Source: Roseiarcus sp963721905
GTDB taxonomy: Bacteria > Pseudomonadota > Alphaproteobacteria > Rhizobiales > Beijerinckiaceae
Direction: 5' to 3'
Assembly: GCA_963721905.1 (NCBI GenBank)
Contig: CAVRMF010000026.1
Coordinates: forward strand, 47,758-111,757
DNA length: 64,000 nt
Shown here: positions 1-7,791 of the stretch, piece after piece
Position numbering within the stretch: position 1 is the first letter of the stretch
Layout: each line of letters begins with the position of its first letter
Position numbers and translations under genes: made by a program
The notes under the pieces: model-generated
What the model saw: the letters and a program-made list of their open reading frames with translations, nothing else
What the model was told of the DNA's origin: nothing
Database searches by the model: none

Positions 1-135
1 GCGACGAGCTACATGGCGCTCTCGGTCGCCAATATGGCGACGGACGGCATTCCGCCCGGATTCAACATCACGACCGGCGCGCTTTACGGCAAGGACACCG
101 CGGGGGTCTACGACAAGATCCTGTCGGGCAAGTAG
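1..135 (+). CDS. Sugar ABC transporter substrate-binding protein, C-terminal end (partial)
   Basis: Only the last 44 codons are in the window, reading in frame from base 1 and stopping at TAG 133-135. The tail (TTGALYGKDTAGVYDKILSG) is the kind of C-terminus found in periplasmic binding proteins of monosaccharide ABC importers. The assignment rests mainly on the neighbours, an RbsC-type permease and a sugar ATPase downstream on the same strand. The sugar cannot be named. A 287-base gap containing two structured repeats separates it from the permease, which would allow the binding protein to be made in excess over the membrane parts. Confidence 0.65.
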   Translation, partial: ATSYMALSVANMATDGIPPGFNITTGALYGKDTAGVYDKILSGK

Positions 136-149
136 ACGCACCGCGCGGC

Positions 150-213
150 CCCCTCTCCTCGAAGGGCGTTCGCAAGAACGCCCGTCTCCCGACGGGCTAT
201 GGCGGGAGAGGGG
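150..213. repeat. Nested palindromic repeat, copy 1
   Basis: A core at 164-202 forms two overlapping hairpins. GGGCGTTC pairs with GAACGCCC, and that same GCCC arm can pair instead with GACGGGC, so the two stems compete. The core lies inside an outer stem, CCCCTCTCC at 150-158 with GGAGAGGGG at 205-213. A near-identical core follows at 310-348 and a third lies at 7677-7712, each in a different outer palindrome. The location after a binding-protein gene suits an mRNA-stabilising or attenuating element, which is inference. Confidence 0.75.
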
Positions 214-294
214 TTGGGGGTGAGGGGTCGGCGGGCAACAGATCAAGGTGAGCGCCTTTCGGCGCGAACCCCTCATCCGTCGCCTTCGGAGACA

Positions 295-357
295 CCTTCT
301 CCCGCCGTAGGGCGTTCGCAAGAACGCCCGTCTAACGACGGGCTATGGGGGAGAAGG
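295..357. repeat. Nested palindromic repeat, copy 2
   Basis: The core at 310-348 differs from copy 1 only in the second loop (TAAC in place of TCCC). The outer stem is different: CCTTCTCCC at 295-303 pairs with GGGAGAAGG at 349-357. The same inner cassette therefore sits inside a different outer palindrome 146 bases downstream. The remaining sequence up to the permease start at 423 shows nothing else recognisable. Confidence 0.75.
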
Positions 358-422
358 GACGCCCCGCCAAGACCGACGCCGCGCTCCTCCCGCGCGTCCC
401 TTCCTTCCATCGGTGACCGCAC

Positions 423-1409
423 GTGCAGAAGGCCTCGTTCCTGCGAACCGCGATCTCCGCGCCGGAGTTTGGCCCTTTTGTGCTGCTCGTTCTCGAGCTT
501 GCGGTCTTCTATGCGATCAATCCCGAGTTCCTGTCCGTCCTCAATATCGGCAACACGCTGACCTTCACGGTCGAGCTCGGGCTTATCGCGCTGGCGATGA
601 CGCTCCTCATGACCGCGGGCGAATTCGATCTCTCAGTCGGTTCGCTGTTCGGATTCGCGCCCGTCGTGATGTGGACGCTCTTCAATGCCGGCTGGACCTC
701 GCTCGGCGTCGCCTTTTTCATCAGCCTCGTCGTCGCGGCGCTGATCGGCCTCGTCAATGGGCTCTTCGTGACACGGCTCAAGATCCCATCGTTCCTCGTC
801 ACCCTCGGCATGCTGCTGGTGGTACGCGGGACAGCCCTCTTCGTCACCGACGGGTTTCCCCAGCGCACATGGAGCGCCAGCGGGCAATGGATCGCCAATC
901 TCTTGGTCGGCGACTTCTATATCGGGCCGCTCCGGGTCTACGCCTCGCTGTTCTGGTTCATCGCCGCGGCCGTCATCCTCGGCTACGTGCTGACCAAATC
1001 GAAATACGGCAACTGGATCCAGGCGACTGGCGGCAATCCGGTCGCGGCGCAGGCGCGCGGCGTGCACGTGTCCACCGTCAAGGTCGCGCTGTTCATCCTG
1101 ACCGCGGTGATGTCGTCCTTCGCCGGGATCATCAGTTCGATCCGCACCTCGGCCGCCAATCCGAACAGCGGATCGGGCTACGAGCTCGAGGTGATCGCGA
1201 TGGTCGTGATCGGCGGCACGGCGTTGACCGGCGGCCGCGGCACGATCCTGGGCACGGTGCTCGGCATCCTGATCCTGCGGGTGATGCGCAACGGCATCGT
1301 GCTGATCGGGGTGCCGGGGCTTGCCTACAACATCTTCATCGGCGCCATCATCCTCGGCATGATGGCGCTGCATTCCTGGCTCGAACGCCGGCACCAGGCG
1401 GGGACGTAA
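423..1409 (+). CDS. Sugar ABC transporter permease (RbsC/FrcC type)
   Basis: This 328-residue, very hydrophobic protein has about ten predicted membrane segments and is the inner-membrane channel of a monosaccharide importer. The segment GLIALAMTLLMTAGEFDLSV matches the conserved region of the BPD_transp_2 permease family, and the C-terminal GGTALTGGRGTILGTVLGIL is also typical. Length agrees with the family (about 320-340). The start is GTG 423, chosen because the hydrophobic N-terminal segment follows soon after. It is followed after 5 bases by the ATPase gene, so the two are co-translated. The substrate is unknown. Confidence 0.9.
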   Translation: MQKASFLRTAISAPEFGPFVLLVLELAVFYAINPEFLSVLNIGNTLTFTVELGLIALAMTLLMTAGEFDLSVGSLFGFAPVVMWTLFNAGWTSLGVAFFISLVVAALIGLVNGLFVTRLKIPSFLVTLGMLLVVRGTALFVTDGFPQRTWSASGQWIANLLVGDFYIGPLRVYASLFWFIAAAVILGYVLTKSKYGNWIQATGGNPVAAQARGVHVSTVKVALFILTAVMSSFAGIISSIRTSAANPNSGSGYELEVIAMVVIGGTALTGGRGTILGTVLGILILRVMRNGIVLIGVPGLAYNIFIGAIILGMMALHSWLERRHQAGT

Positions 1410-1414
1410 CCGCG

Positions 1415-2176
1415 ATGGCGGAAGACCTGATTCGGATGGAGCACATCAACAAGTTCTTCGGCCGGGTGCAGGCGCTCGACGATGTGAACTTCAGGGTCAA
1501 GCGTCAGGAGATCGTTGGCCTCCTCGGCGACAATGGCGCGGGAAAGTCGACGCTGATCAAAGTGCTCTCAGGGGCCCTGCGCGTGACCAGCGGCGACATC
1601 TATGTGCGCGGAAAGCGGGTCGAAATGCGCAGAACCACCGACGCCATCGCCGAAGGCATCGAGACAATCTACCAGGATTCGGCGCTCGTGACCCAATTGT
1701 CGATCGCGCGCAATCTGTTCCTCGGCCGCGAACCGATCAGCGGACCACGCTTCCTCAACCGGATGGATTCCGCGCGGATGGATGAAGTCGCGGGCGATCT
1801 CCTCAGGCAAGTGGGCATCGGCAAGGCCATTCCGGCTTCGACGCCGATCAGCTCGCTGTCGGGCGGCGAGCGTCAGGCCGTGGCGATCGCGCGGGCGATG
1901 TATTTCGACAGCGATCTCATCATCCTCGACGAGCCGACGAACAATCTCGGCGTCGCGGAGACGCAGGGCGTGCTCCGGTTCGTCCGCAACGCCCGCGATT
2001 CCGGGCATTCCTGCATCTTCATCGCCCACAATATCCATCACGTGTTCCAGGTGGTCGACCGCATCGTCGTGATGCGCCGCGGCAAGATCGTCGCCGACGA
2101 CATCGACCCGAAAGCGACCTCCGTGGCGGAGGTCGAAGATGTCATCACCGGCGATTTGAGCGGCCCGGCGCATTGA
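1415..2176 (+). CDS. Sugar ABC transporter ATP-binding protein
   Basis: A single-domain ATPase of 253 residues. Walker A is GDNGAGKST near residues 37-45, the ABC signature is LSGGERQ, and Walker B is LIILDEPTNN followed by a switch His in FIAHNIHH. RbsA/XylG-type sugar ATPases are often two fused domains of about 500 residues, whereas this is the half-size FrcA-like form and presumably acts as a homodimer. ATG 1415 lies 5 bases after the permease stop. Its TGA (2174-2176) is followed 8 bases later by the dehydrogenase start, so it belongs to the same operon. Confidence 0.9.
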   Translation: MAEDLIRMEHINKFFGRVQALDDVNFRVKRQEIVGLLGDNGAGKSTLIKVLSGALRVTSGDIYVRGKRVEMRRTTDAIAEGIETIYQDSALVTQLSIARNLFLGREPISGPRFLNRMDSARMDEVAGDLLRQVGIGKAIPASTPISSLSGGERQAVAIARAMYFDSDLIILDEPTNNLGVAETQGVLRFVRNARDSGHSCIFIAHNIHHVFQVVDRIVVMRRGKIVADDIDPKATSVAEVEDVITGDLSGPAH

Positions 2177-2184
2177 GAGGAGCG

Positions 2185-3303
2185 ATGGCGAGCCAGGGCC
2201 AAACTCCAGCGGCGAGCGACTACGCGTTGGCCGCAAAGCAGGAGGCGGAGGTCCCGGCGCCCGACCTCCCCTATCGTCCGCCGATGCCGAAAGACCGCAG
2301 CGCGCCCATCGCTCTCGTCGGCGCAGGCGGCATCAGCGGCGTGCATCTCGACGCCTATGCGCGCTACGGATTGAACGTGATTGCGATCTGCTCGCGCGAT
2401 CTGGACCGAGCGCGCGCCCGCCGGGACGCGTTTTTTCCTGAAGCCCGGGCAACCGACGATTTCGAAACGCTTCTCAGAGACCCGGCGATCACGGTTCTCG
2501 ACATTACAACGCACCCCAATGTTCGCGCGGACCTCATGCGCAGCGCGCTTTTTGGCGGAAAACACGTCCTGTCGCAGAAACCCTTCGTCGAGGACCTCGC
2601 GGTCGGCCGTGAGCTGGTCGAACTGGCGCGAAGCCGCGGTCTGACGCTCGCGGTCAATCAGAACGGCCGCTGGGCGCCGCATCTGGCCTATCTTCGGGAG
2701 GCAGTCGCGGCCGGCCTCCTCGGCCGGGTCACCGGCGTCCATGTCGCGATCCGCTGGAACCATTCCTGGATTGCGGGGACCCCGTTCGAGGCGATCGGGG
2801 ATCTTGTTCTCTGGGACTTCGGCATTCACTGGGTTGACTTTCTTGTCAGTGTGATCGGCGATCGGGCGGTGCGCGTTCAGGCGACCTCGTCGCGGGCGGC
2901 GGCACAGACCGTCCGCCCGCCCCTGCTAGCCTGCGTCGTCATGGCGTTCGACGGCGGCCACGCATCGCTGGTCTTTGACGGCGACACGCGTTTCGGCGCG
3001 CGCGACTCAACCGTTGTCATCGGGACCCGCGGGTCCGCGTCGAGCGAGGGCCCTGATCTGGGCTCGCAATCGGTCGAGCTTCACACTGAAGCCAGCGTGG
3101 CGCGACCCGTGCTGACCGGCCGCTGGTTCAACGACGGCTTCGCGGGGGCGATGGGCGAAATGCTCGCCGCTCTTGAAGACAATCGTGAACCGCTCAATTC
3201 GGCCCGCGCCAATCTCGCGACGATCAGACTGGGTCAGGCGACGCTGCGCGCCGCCCGCTCGGGCCGGCCTGTCGATGTCGGGCCGGAGTTCGCGCCGCAC
3301 TGA
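2185..3303 (+). CDS. Gfo/Idh/MocA family oxidoreductase
   Basis: A 372-residue NAD(P)-dependent dehydrogenase. After a 35-residue extension there is a Rossmann dinucleotide motif (ALVGAGGISGVHLDAY), then the family's conserved EKP-like segment, here read as SQKPFVED, which carries the catalytic lysine. The C-terminal half is the GFO_IDH_MocA alpha/beta domain. ATG 2185 is preferred over the overlapping TTG at 2173 because GAGAGGAG lies just upstream. Co-transcription with a sugar importer suggests that it oxidises the imported sugar or cyclitol; the substrate itself cannot be read from the sequence. Confidence 0.88.
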   Translation: MASQGQTPAASDYALAAKQEAEVPAPDLPYRPPMPKDRSAPIALVGAGGISGVHLDAYARYGLNVIAICSRDLDRARARRDAFFPEARATDDFETLLRDPAITVLDITTHPNVRADLMRSALFGGKHVLSQKPFVEDLAVGRELVELARSRGLTLAVNQNGRWAPHLAYLREAVAAGLLGRVTGVHVAIRWNHSWIAGTPFEAIGDLVLWDFGIHWVDFLVSVIGDRAVRVQATSSRAAAQTVRPPLLACVVMAFDGGHASLVFDGDTRFGARDSTVVIGTRGSASSEGPDLGSQSVELHTEASVARPVLTGRWFNDGFAGAMGEMLAALEDNREPLNSARANLATIRLGQATLRAARSGRPVDVGPEFAPH

Positions 3304-3385
3304 GCGGCTAATATTGTCACATATCTTTCACGCGCGACGCCCAATGTCAGCAGCAGACGTTCCTCTTCGCCGCCGGGGCGTCCTC

Positions 3386-3760
3386 ATGAGTTCGGAAGAA
3401 AAAACCGATTTCCGTCCGATCGCGCGCGCGGTCGGAACCGTGCTGGAATTTGCCGCGAACGACTTCATCTTCCGGGAGGGAGACCCGCCGCGATCCATGT
3501 ATGTCGTTCTCAAGGGTTCGGTCGAGATGTCCGTCAAGGGCAAGGTCGTCGAGATCGCTCACGAAGGCAAGGCGTTCGGCATGCTTTCGCTGCTGGACGA
3601 CATGCCGAGGACAAGCACCGCGCGGGCGATCGAGCCGTGCGAACTCGCGCTCCTCGACAAGAAGAAGTTCCGCTTCATGATCGAGGAGGAGCCGAACTTC
3701 GTCTGGTTCGTCCTCGGAGAATTCGGCTCGCGGCTGCGCGCAACCAACGCGCTGCTGTGA
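3386..3760 (+). CDS. Cyclic-nucleotide-binding domain protein without HTH
   Basis: A stand-alone CNB (Crp-type) beta-roll of about 124 residues. It contains FREGDPPRSMYVVLKGSVEM and the phosphate-cassette region GKAFGMLSLLDDMPRTSTARA, where most cAMP-binding proteins have GE...PRSA. The glutamate of the cassette is replaced (AFGML), so ligand binding is doubtful. No helix-turn-helix follows, so it is not a transcription factor by itself. ATG 3386 is used; ATG 3344 in the same frame would add 14 residues. A close relative at 14732-15104 is frameshifted. Confidence 0.75.
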   Translation: MSSEEKTDFRPIARAVGTVLEFAANDFIFREGDPPRSMYVVLKGSVEMSVKGKVVEIAHEGKAFGMLSLLDDMPRTSTARAIEPCELALLDKKKFRFMIEEEPNFVWFVLGEFGSRLRATNALL

Positions 3761-3794
3761 CGGAGCAGCGCGGCACGGCTTAGAGCGGCGCGGC

Positions 3795-4412
3795 TCAGAT
3801 GTCGCCGCCGCCTTTCGGGCGCGCCAGCGCGAAAACGGATTCCACTGCGGCGTAGTCCTGGTAGCCGCAGCGTGCGAGCGGATGCGCCCCCGCAGTGTCG
3901 AAGCGGCCCTCGCGGATATAAGCCTCGTCGATATGGAAGGCGACGACCTCCCCGATCGTCAGCACGCTGCCGCTCCATGAGCCGCCGCGGGTTCGAATCT
4001 CGACGATCTCAACGACCTTGCATTCGAGCGAGGCCGGGCTTTCGGCGACCCGCGGCGCGGCGACGAGGCGGCATTCGGCCACCGTCAGTCCGGCATGATC
4101 GAATTCGTTCGCGCCGCGCGCAAGCGGCGCCGACGTCGCGTTCATCGGATGGCGCAGGTCGAGCGTCGCCAGATTGGCGACGAACTCCCCGCTCTCTTTG
4201 GCGAAAGTCGCAGAATCCTTCCATCCCTCGCTGGAGAAACCGACGATCGGCGGCGCGCTGCAAAATCCGTTGAAGAAACTGTAGGGAGCAAGATTGATTC
4301 GCCCGTCGAGCGCGCGCGTCGAAATCCATCCGATCGGGCGGGGCGCGACGATCGCCTTGAACGGATCGTGCGGAAGCCTGGCCTTGTCGCGATGGCGGGT
4401 CTCATAAAACAC
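3795..4412 (-). CDS. Flavin reductase-like domain protein (DIM6/NTAB type)
   Basis: This 205-residue protein belongs to the FMN-binding split-barrel flavin reductase family. Its N-terminus MFYETR...LPHDPFKAIVAPRP and the segment GWISTRALDGRINLAPYSFF are characteristic. It probably binds FMN and either reduces it or uses it for a small-molecule reduction; the substrate is unknown. The start is GTG 4410-4412, and the first base of the IS630 target dinucleotide TA lies directly beside it. Before that insertion it would have followed the nitroreductase gene with a Shine-Dalgarno six bases upstream. It may now be poorly translated or driven by read-through from the element. Confidence 0.82.
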   Translation of the reverse strand: MFYETRHRDKARLPHDPFKAIVAPRPIGWISTRALDGRINLAPYSFFNGFCSAPPIVGFSSEGWKDSATFAKESGEFVANLATLDLRHPMNATSAPLARGANEFDHAGLTVAECRLVAAPRVAESPASLECKVVEIVEIRTRGGSWSGSVLTIGEVVAFHIDEAYIREGRFDTAGAHPLARCGYQDYAAVESVFALARPKGGGDI

Positions 4413-5694
4413 TAGTTCATCGTTTCCAAAGTTCGAATCATATCAAGCGGCGTTGTCGAGTTTATAGGACCAAGTATGGACGACGGGGTGTCGGTTGAAC
4501 TCGTCCATTGCGGCGATGATGCGCTGCTTGAGTTCCTGTTTCGATGCGACGCGGATGTGGCGCAGGACGGAGCGGGCAAGCTTGGAAAAGAAGCCCTCGA
4601 CGAGATTGAGCCAGGAGCCGTGCTTGGGGGTGAAGGTGAATTCGAAGCGGCCCGCGGGCTGCTCGCCGAGCCAAGCTTTGGTTTCCTTGGAAATGTGCGC
4701 GGAATGATTGTCGAGGATCAGCTTGATCGCCGTGTGGGCCGGATAGGCGGCGTCGAGAAGCTTGAGGAATTCGATGAATTCGCGGCTGCGGTGGCGATCC
4801 TTGACCAGAGCGTGAACCGCGCCGGTGAGCAGGTCGATGCCGGCCAGCAAGCTGACCGTGCCGTGGCGCTTATATTCATGATCGCGCGCGAAGGTCGGGT
4901 GCGCGCCGGGCTCGGGCGGCAGATCCGGGGCGGTCGTGGCGATCGCCTGGATGCCGGGTTTCTCGTCATAGGAGACGATCGCCACCGCGTCGCTCGGCTT
5001 CTTCTTCGATGCGGCCGCGGTCTCTTTAATGATCTTGACCTCGCGGTAGACGCACAGAACTTCCGCCATCTTGGCTTTGAACTCGGGGTCGCGGCGTTCC
5101 AGGTAGTAGCGCACCTTGTGCGGCTTTATCTCCTGCTCATTGAGTATCTTGCACAAAGTGCCCTGAACCAGCTTGCCAAGGCAGGCGTGCCCTTCGGCGG
5201 GTCCATGCTCGCGCGCGTGACGAGCCAGAAGCCGCGTCGTCCACAATTCGTGCGGATAGCCCAAGTCCTTCGCCTTGCGGCAGGCCAGAGAGACCAGCCA
5301 TGTCCTGGCCTCGGCAGTGATCGTCGGCTCCTTGCCCGGCCGGGGACGATCGTCGAGCCCCGCCATTGCACCATAGGCCAGCGCCCGCTCAACGCAGCGC
5401 TGGACCGTCTGATGATGCACCCCCAAAGCTTGACCCACCGCAAAGAACGAGGGGTCCTTCCGGTAAGCCAACAGCATTCGCGCTCGCTCGACCCGGCTCG
5501 CCGGCTCCGTTCGCGAGCGTGCTATCGAAACAAGCCTCGCCAAATCCTCTTCTCCGATCGACAACTCAATCGCTCGTCGCCGCGCCGTCATGATCTTCGA
5601 ATCTCGTCTCGCGAATCAAAAAAAGCAGCCTACAGGCCCGCAAAGACCAAATGAATCCCCCACAAAAGATCGGTTTCATGGAATTGATGAACTA
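4413..5694 (-). mobile_element. IS630-family insertion sequence
   Basis: The element is bounded by TA dinucleotides at 4413-4414 and 5693-5694, the usual IS630/Tc1 target duplication. Inside them are imperfect terminal inverted repeats: GTTCATCGTTTCCA on the left and, read inwards from the right, GTTCATCAATTCCA. It contains one transposase gene on the minus strand. It interrupts a tightly spaced nitroreductase/flavin-reductase operon exactly between the ribosome-binding site and the start codon of the second gene. Confidence 0.85.
4443..5591 (-). CDS. IS630 family transposase
   Basis: A 382-residue transposase with an N-terminal helix-turn-helix region (AVGQALGVHHQTVQRCVERA) and a C-terminal DDE catalytic domain. 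The three acidic residues are visible in VSYDEKPGIQ, LILDNHSAH and GSWLNLVEGFFS. The protein is full length and uninterrupted, so the element may still be active. The gene ends about 30 bases inside the left end of the element. Confidence 0.95.
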   Translation of the reverse strand: MTARRRAIELSIGEEDLARLVSIARSRTEPASRVERARMLLAYRKDPSFFAVGQALGVHHQTVQRCVERALAYGAMAGLDDRPRPGKEPTITAEARTWLVSLACRKAKDLGYPHELWTTRLLARHAREHGPAEGHACLGKLVQGTLCKILNEQEIKPHKVRYYLERRDPEFKAKMAEVLCVYREVKIIKETAAASKKKPSDAVAIVSYDEKPGIQAIATTAPDLPPEPGAHPTFARDHEYKRHGTVSLLAGIDLLTGAVHALVKDRHRSREFIEFLKLLDAAYPAHTAIKLILDNHSAHISKETKAWLGEQPAGRFEFTFTPKHGSWLNLVEGFFSKLARSVLRHIRVASKQELKQRIIAAMDEFNRHPVVHTWSYKLDNAA

Positions 5695-5698
5695 GCGC

Positions 5699-5704
5699 CC
5701 TCCC
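5699..5704 (-). promoter_or_regulatory. Orphaned Shine-Dalgarno of the flavin reductase gene
   Basis: On the minus strand GGGAGG follows the nitroreductase TGA directly and runs up to the IS630 right end. Removing the element with one TA copy places this site six bases upstream of the GTG at 4412, a near-ideal spacing. The insertion thus appears to have separated a ribosome-binding site from its start codon. Confidence 0.6.
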
Positions 5705-6271
5705 TCAGGCGGGAAAGGTCGTGACGATGTCCTCGAGCGGCGGACGCGGCCGGTCTTCGATCGACGGCGCGCGGCCGATATAGATGAAGCCTGAAATGCG
5801 TTCGTGCTCGGCAAGTCCGATCGCCGCCCGGAACCGGGCGTCATAGGCCGGCCATTCGGTGTGCCAGGTGGCGGAGAAGCCCAGCGCGCGCGCCGCCACG
5901 ATCATGTTCATGCAGGCTGCGCCAGAGGAGAGAACCTGCTCCCATTCCGGGATCTTGACATGCGGAGCGGCGCGGGAGACGACGCCGACCACAAGCGGCG
6001 CGCGGGCGAACCGGTTCAGTTCCTCGGCCCTGCCCGCCTCGTCCAGGTCCGGCTGCCCTTCGAGGCGGATGTCGAGCGCAAGCCGGCCCGCCCGACGGCG
6101 CGCCTCCCCCTCAAACACGATGAAGCGCCATGGCGCGAGCTTGCCGTGATCGGGCACGCGAGAGGCGATGGTGAGGATCGTGGCAAGCTCTTCCGCCGTC
6201 GGTCCGGGGCCCGTCATGATCGCGGGCGGCGCGGAGCGGCGTCGTTGGAGCAACGCTATCGTATCGTTCAT
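5705..6271 (-). CDS. Nitroreductase family protein
   Basis: An FMN-dependent NAD(P)H oxidoreductase of about 188 residues. It begins MNDTIALLQRRRSAPP, followed by the conserved SRVPDHGKLAPWRFIVFEG segment seen in YdjA-like nitroreductases, and has the mid-protein SSGAACMNMIVAARALGF. ATG 6271 is chosen because CAGGGAC lies at a good distance; ATG 6277 is the alternative. It was originally the first gene of a two-gene operon with the flavin reductase now split off by IS630. The substrate is not known. Confidence 0.85.
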   Translation of the reverse strand: MNDTIALLQRRRSAPPAIMTGPGPTAEELATILTIASRVPDHGKLAPWRFIVFEGEARRRAGRLALDIRLEGQPDLDEAGRAEELNRFARAPLVVGVVSRAAPHVKIPEWEQVLSSGAACMNMIVAARALGFSATWHTEWPAYDARFRAAIGLAEHERISGFIYIGRAPSIEDRPRPPLEDIVTTFPA

Positions 6272-6444
6272 TGGCATGTCCCTGAGAGGCGCGGGCGCTG
6301 CTTGACGCAATTCGCGAAGCCTGTAAACGGCCTTCGATCCGCCTTATTGGGGCTTCACCACCCGGGCCGCCGGCGGCCCGGGGATGCCGGCGAGATTGAC
6401 GGACGCAGCCGTTTCGCGGCGGGCGGGGCGGAAGGGGAGCGATT

Positions 6445-7389
6445 TTGCGAATTCTGGCAAGGGCCATCGCCCTCCTCGCCATCGTCATGGTGATCGGCGC
6501 GGCGCGCGCGGACCCGGCGGCGCCGGATGGGCAGGCGACCCTCAGCCTTTCCGCGACGCTCAACGGCGGCGCCGGCACGCCGCTGACCGGAGGGCTGCGC
6601 TGGCGCGTGTTCGGCGCGGACCCCGACGCGGCAGGCGCGCATTCGCTGATCGTCGAATCCGCTCTCGCCCAGCCGACCCTGACGCTGCAGCCCGGCGATT
6701 ATGTCGTGCATGTCGCATTTGGTCTCGCGAGCGCGACCCGCCGGCTGACGCTCGGCCCGGAGGTTCGGTCCGAACAGCTGGCCATCGCGGCCGGGGCTCT
6801 CCGGATCGGGGGCACGCTCGCCGACGCGCCAATCGACCCGTCCAAACTGTCGCTCGCGATCTATGTGCCGGAGAACCGCAATCCCCAGGGCAAGCTCGTC
6901 TACGCCAAGGCGAAGGCCGGCGACATCATCGGGCTGCCGGAGGGCTCCTATCACATCGTCTCGACCTATCTCGACACGGTCGGAGGACGTTTCGTCCCCA
7001 GCGTCGCGTCCAATACGGGCAAGTCCGCGGCCCCTGCGCCTCCGGCGATCCTGCCCACCAATTCGATTGTCAACGCCGACATCAAGGTCCCATCCGGCAA
7101 ACTTGTCGATGTGACTCTCCGACATCGCTGCGCGACGCTGACGCTGAAGCTCGTCAACAAGCTGGGGGCGGAGGCGCTCGCCAACACGACCTTCACCGTT
7201 TTGACCCCGGGCGGCGACGTCATCCGCGAACTCGTCGGCGCCTTTCCCTCTCTGGTCCTTGCCGAAGGCGAATATGTCGTCATCGCGCGCCACGACGCCA
7301 AGACCTACCAGTCGACCTTCGAGGTCCAGTCGGGTCTGGACCGCGACGTCGAAGTTGTTGCACAAGAGGCGGCCAAAGAGGGGCCGTGA
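6445..7389 (+). CDS. Exported protein of unknown function
   Basis: A 314-residue protein with a signal peptide (hydrophobic stretch LARAIALLAIVMVIGAARA, cleavage expected after ARA). The mature part is beta-rich, with three similar segments of the type LQPGDYVVHVAFG, LPEGSYHIVSTYLD and LAEGEYVVIARHD. This suggests repeated immunoglobulin-like beta-sandwich modules. I do not recognise a named family. The start is TTG 6445 preceded by AAGGGGAG. The next gene begins 4 bases after the stop, so it is co-transcribed with the Lrp-type ligand-domain gene. Confidence 0.7.
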   Translation: MRILARAIALLAIVMVIGAARADPAAPDGQATLSLSATLNGGAGTPLTGGLRWRVFGADPDAAGAHSLIVESALAQPTLTLQPGDYVVHVAFGLASATRRLTLGPEVRSEQLAIAAGALRIGGTLADAPIDPSKLSLAIYVPENRNPQGKLVYAKAKAGDIIGLPEGSYHIVSTYLDTVGGRFVPSVASNTGKSAAPAPPAILPTNSIVNADIKVPSGKLVDVTLRHRCATLTLKLVNKLGAEALANTTFTVLTPGGDVIRELVGAFPSLVLAEGEYVVIARHDAKTYQSTFEVQSGLDRDVEVVAQEAAKEGP

Positions 7390-7393
7390 GCGC

Positions 7394-7630
7394 ATGCAGA
7401 CGTTTTTCGTTGAGATCAAATGCGCGCTCGGCCGCACCTACGAGGTGGCCAGCGCGCTGGCGGAGGCGGAGATCGCGTCCGAGATCTATTCGACCGCCGG
7501 CGACTTCGACATTCTGGCCAAATTCTATGTCGAGAAGGACGTCGACATCGGCCATTTCGTCGGCCACAAGGTGCAGGGGATTCCGGGCATCGTCGACACC
7601 CGCACGATCATCACCTTCAAGGCGTTTTAG
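7394..7630 (+). CDS. Lrp/AsnC ligand-binding domain protein (RAM domain only)
   Basis: A 78-residue protein matching only the C-terminal ligand-binding (RAM) domain of Lrp/AsnC regulators: MQTFFVEIKCALGRTYEVAS at the start and TAGDFDILAKFYVE in the middle. There is no DNA-binding domain, as in stand-alone RAM proteins, which form oligomeric effector-binding rings. ATG 7394 follows the previous stop by 4 bases. Its role next to an exported beta-rich protein is not clear. Confidence 0.82.
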   Translation: MQTFFVEIKCALGRTYEVASALAEAEIASEIYSTAGDFDILAKFYVEKDVDIGHFVGHKVQGIPGIVDTRTIITFKAF

Positions 7631-7658
7631 CGTGGTTGTCTATTCGCCGGAATCCAAC

Positions 7659-7791
7659 CCGTCATTGCGAGCCAAAGGGCGTCGAAGACGCCCGTCTCTC
7701 GACGGGCTATGGCGAAGCAATCCAGGGGGCCGAAGGGCGGCGCGCTTTCGTTCCCTGGATTGCTTCGTCGCTTCGCTTCTCGCAATGACGG
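7659..7791. repeat. Dispersed inverted-repeat element overlapping the Ivy-like gene start
   Basis: The outer arms are CCGTCATTGCGAG (7659-7671) and CTCGCAATGACGG (7779-7791). Inner arms CGAAGCAATCCAG near 7713-7725 and CTGGATTGCTTCG near 7755-7767 also pair. This is the TCATTGCGAG...GAAGCAATCCAG palindrome widely dispersed in Hyphomicrobiales genomes. The left half has been split by a copy of the nested hairpin core at 7677-7712. The right half runs into, and contains the first ATG of, the Ivy-like gene. Confidence 0.75.
7677..7712. repeat. Nested palindromic repeat core, copy 3
   Basis: This core has the same design as 164-202 and 310-348: GGGCGTC paired with GACGCCC, then GCCCGTC paired with GACGGGC, ending in CTATGG. 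It is inserted in the left arm of the dispersed inverted repeat, between ATTGCGAGCC and GAAGCAAT. Confidence 0.75.

Noticed and set aside
150..357. Possible CRISPR array formed by the two similar repeats
   Set aside because: Only two copies, each a double hairpin inside its own outer palindrome, with no regular spacers and no cas genes in the window.
3980..4000. GGTTCGAATC, resembling the T-loop of a tRNA, also seen at about 58385-58396 in reverse
   Set aside because: No acceptor stem or anticodon arm can be built around either, and both lie inside clear coding sequence (flavin reductase and petB).
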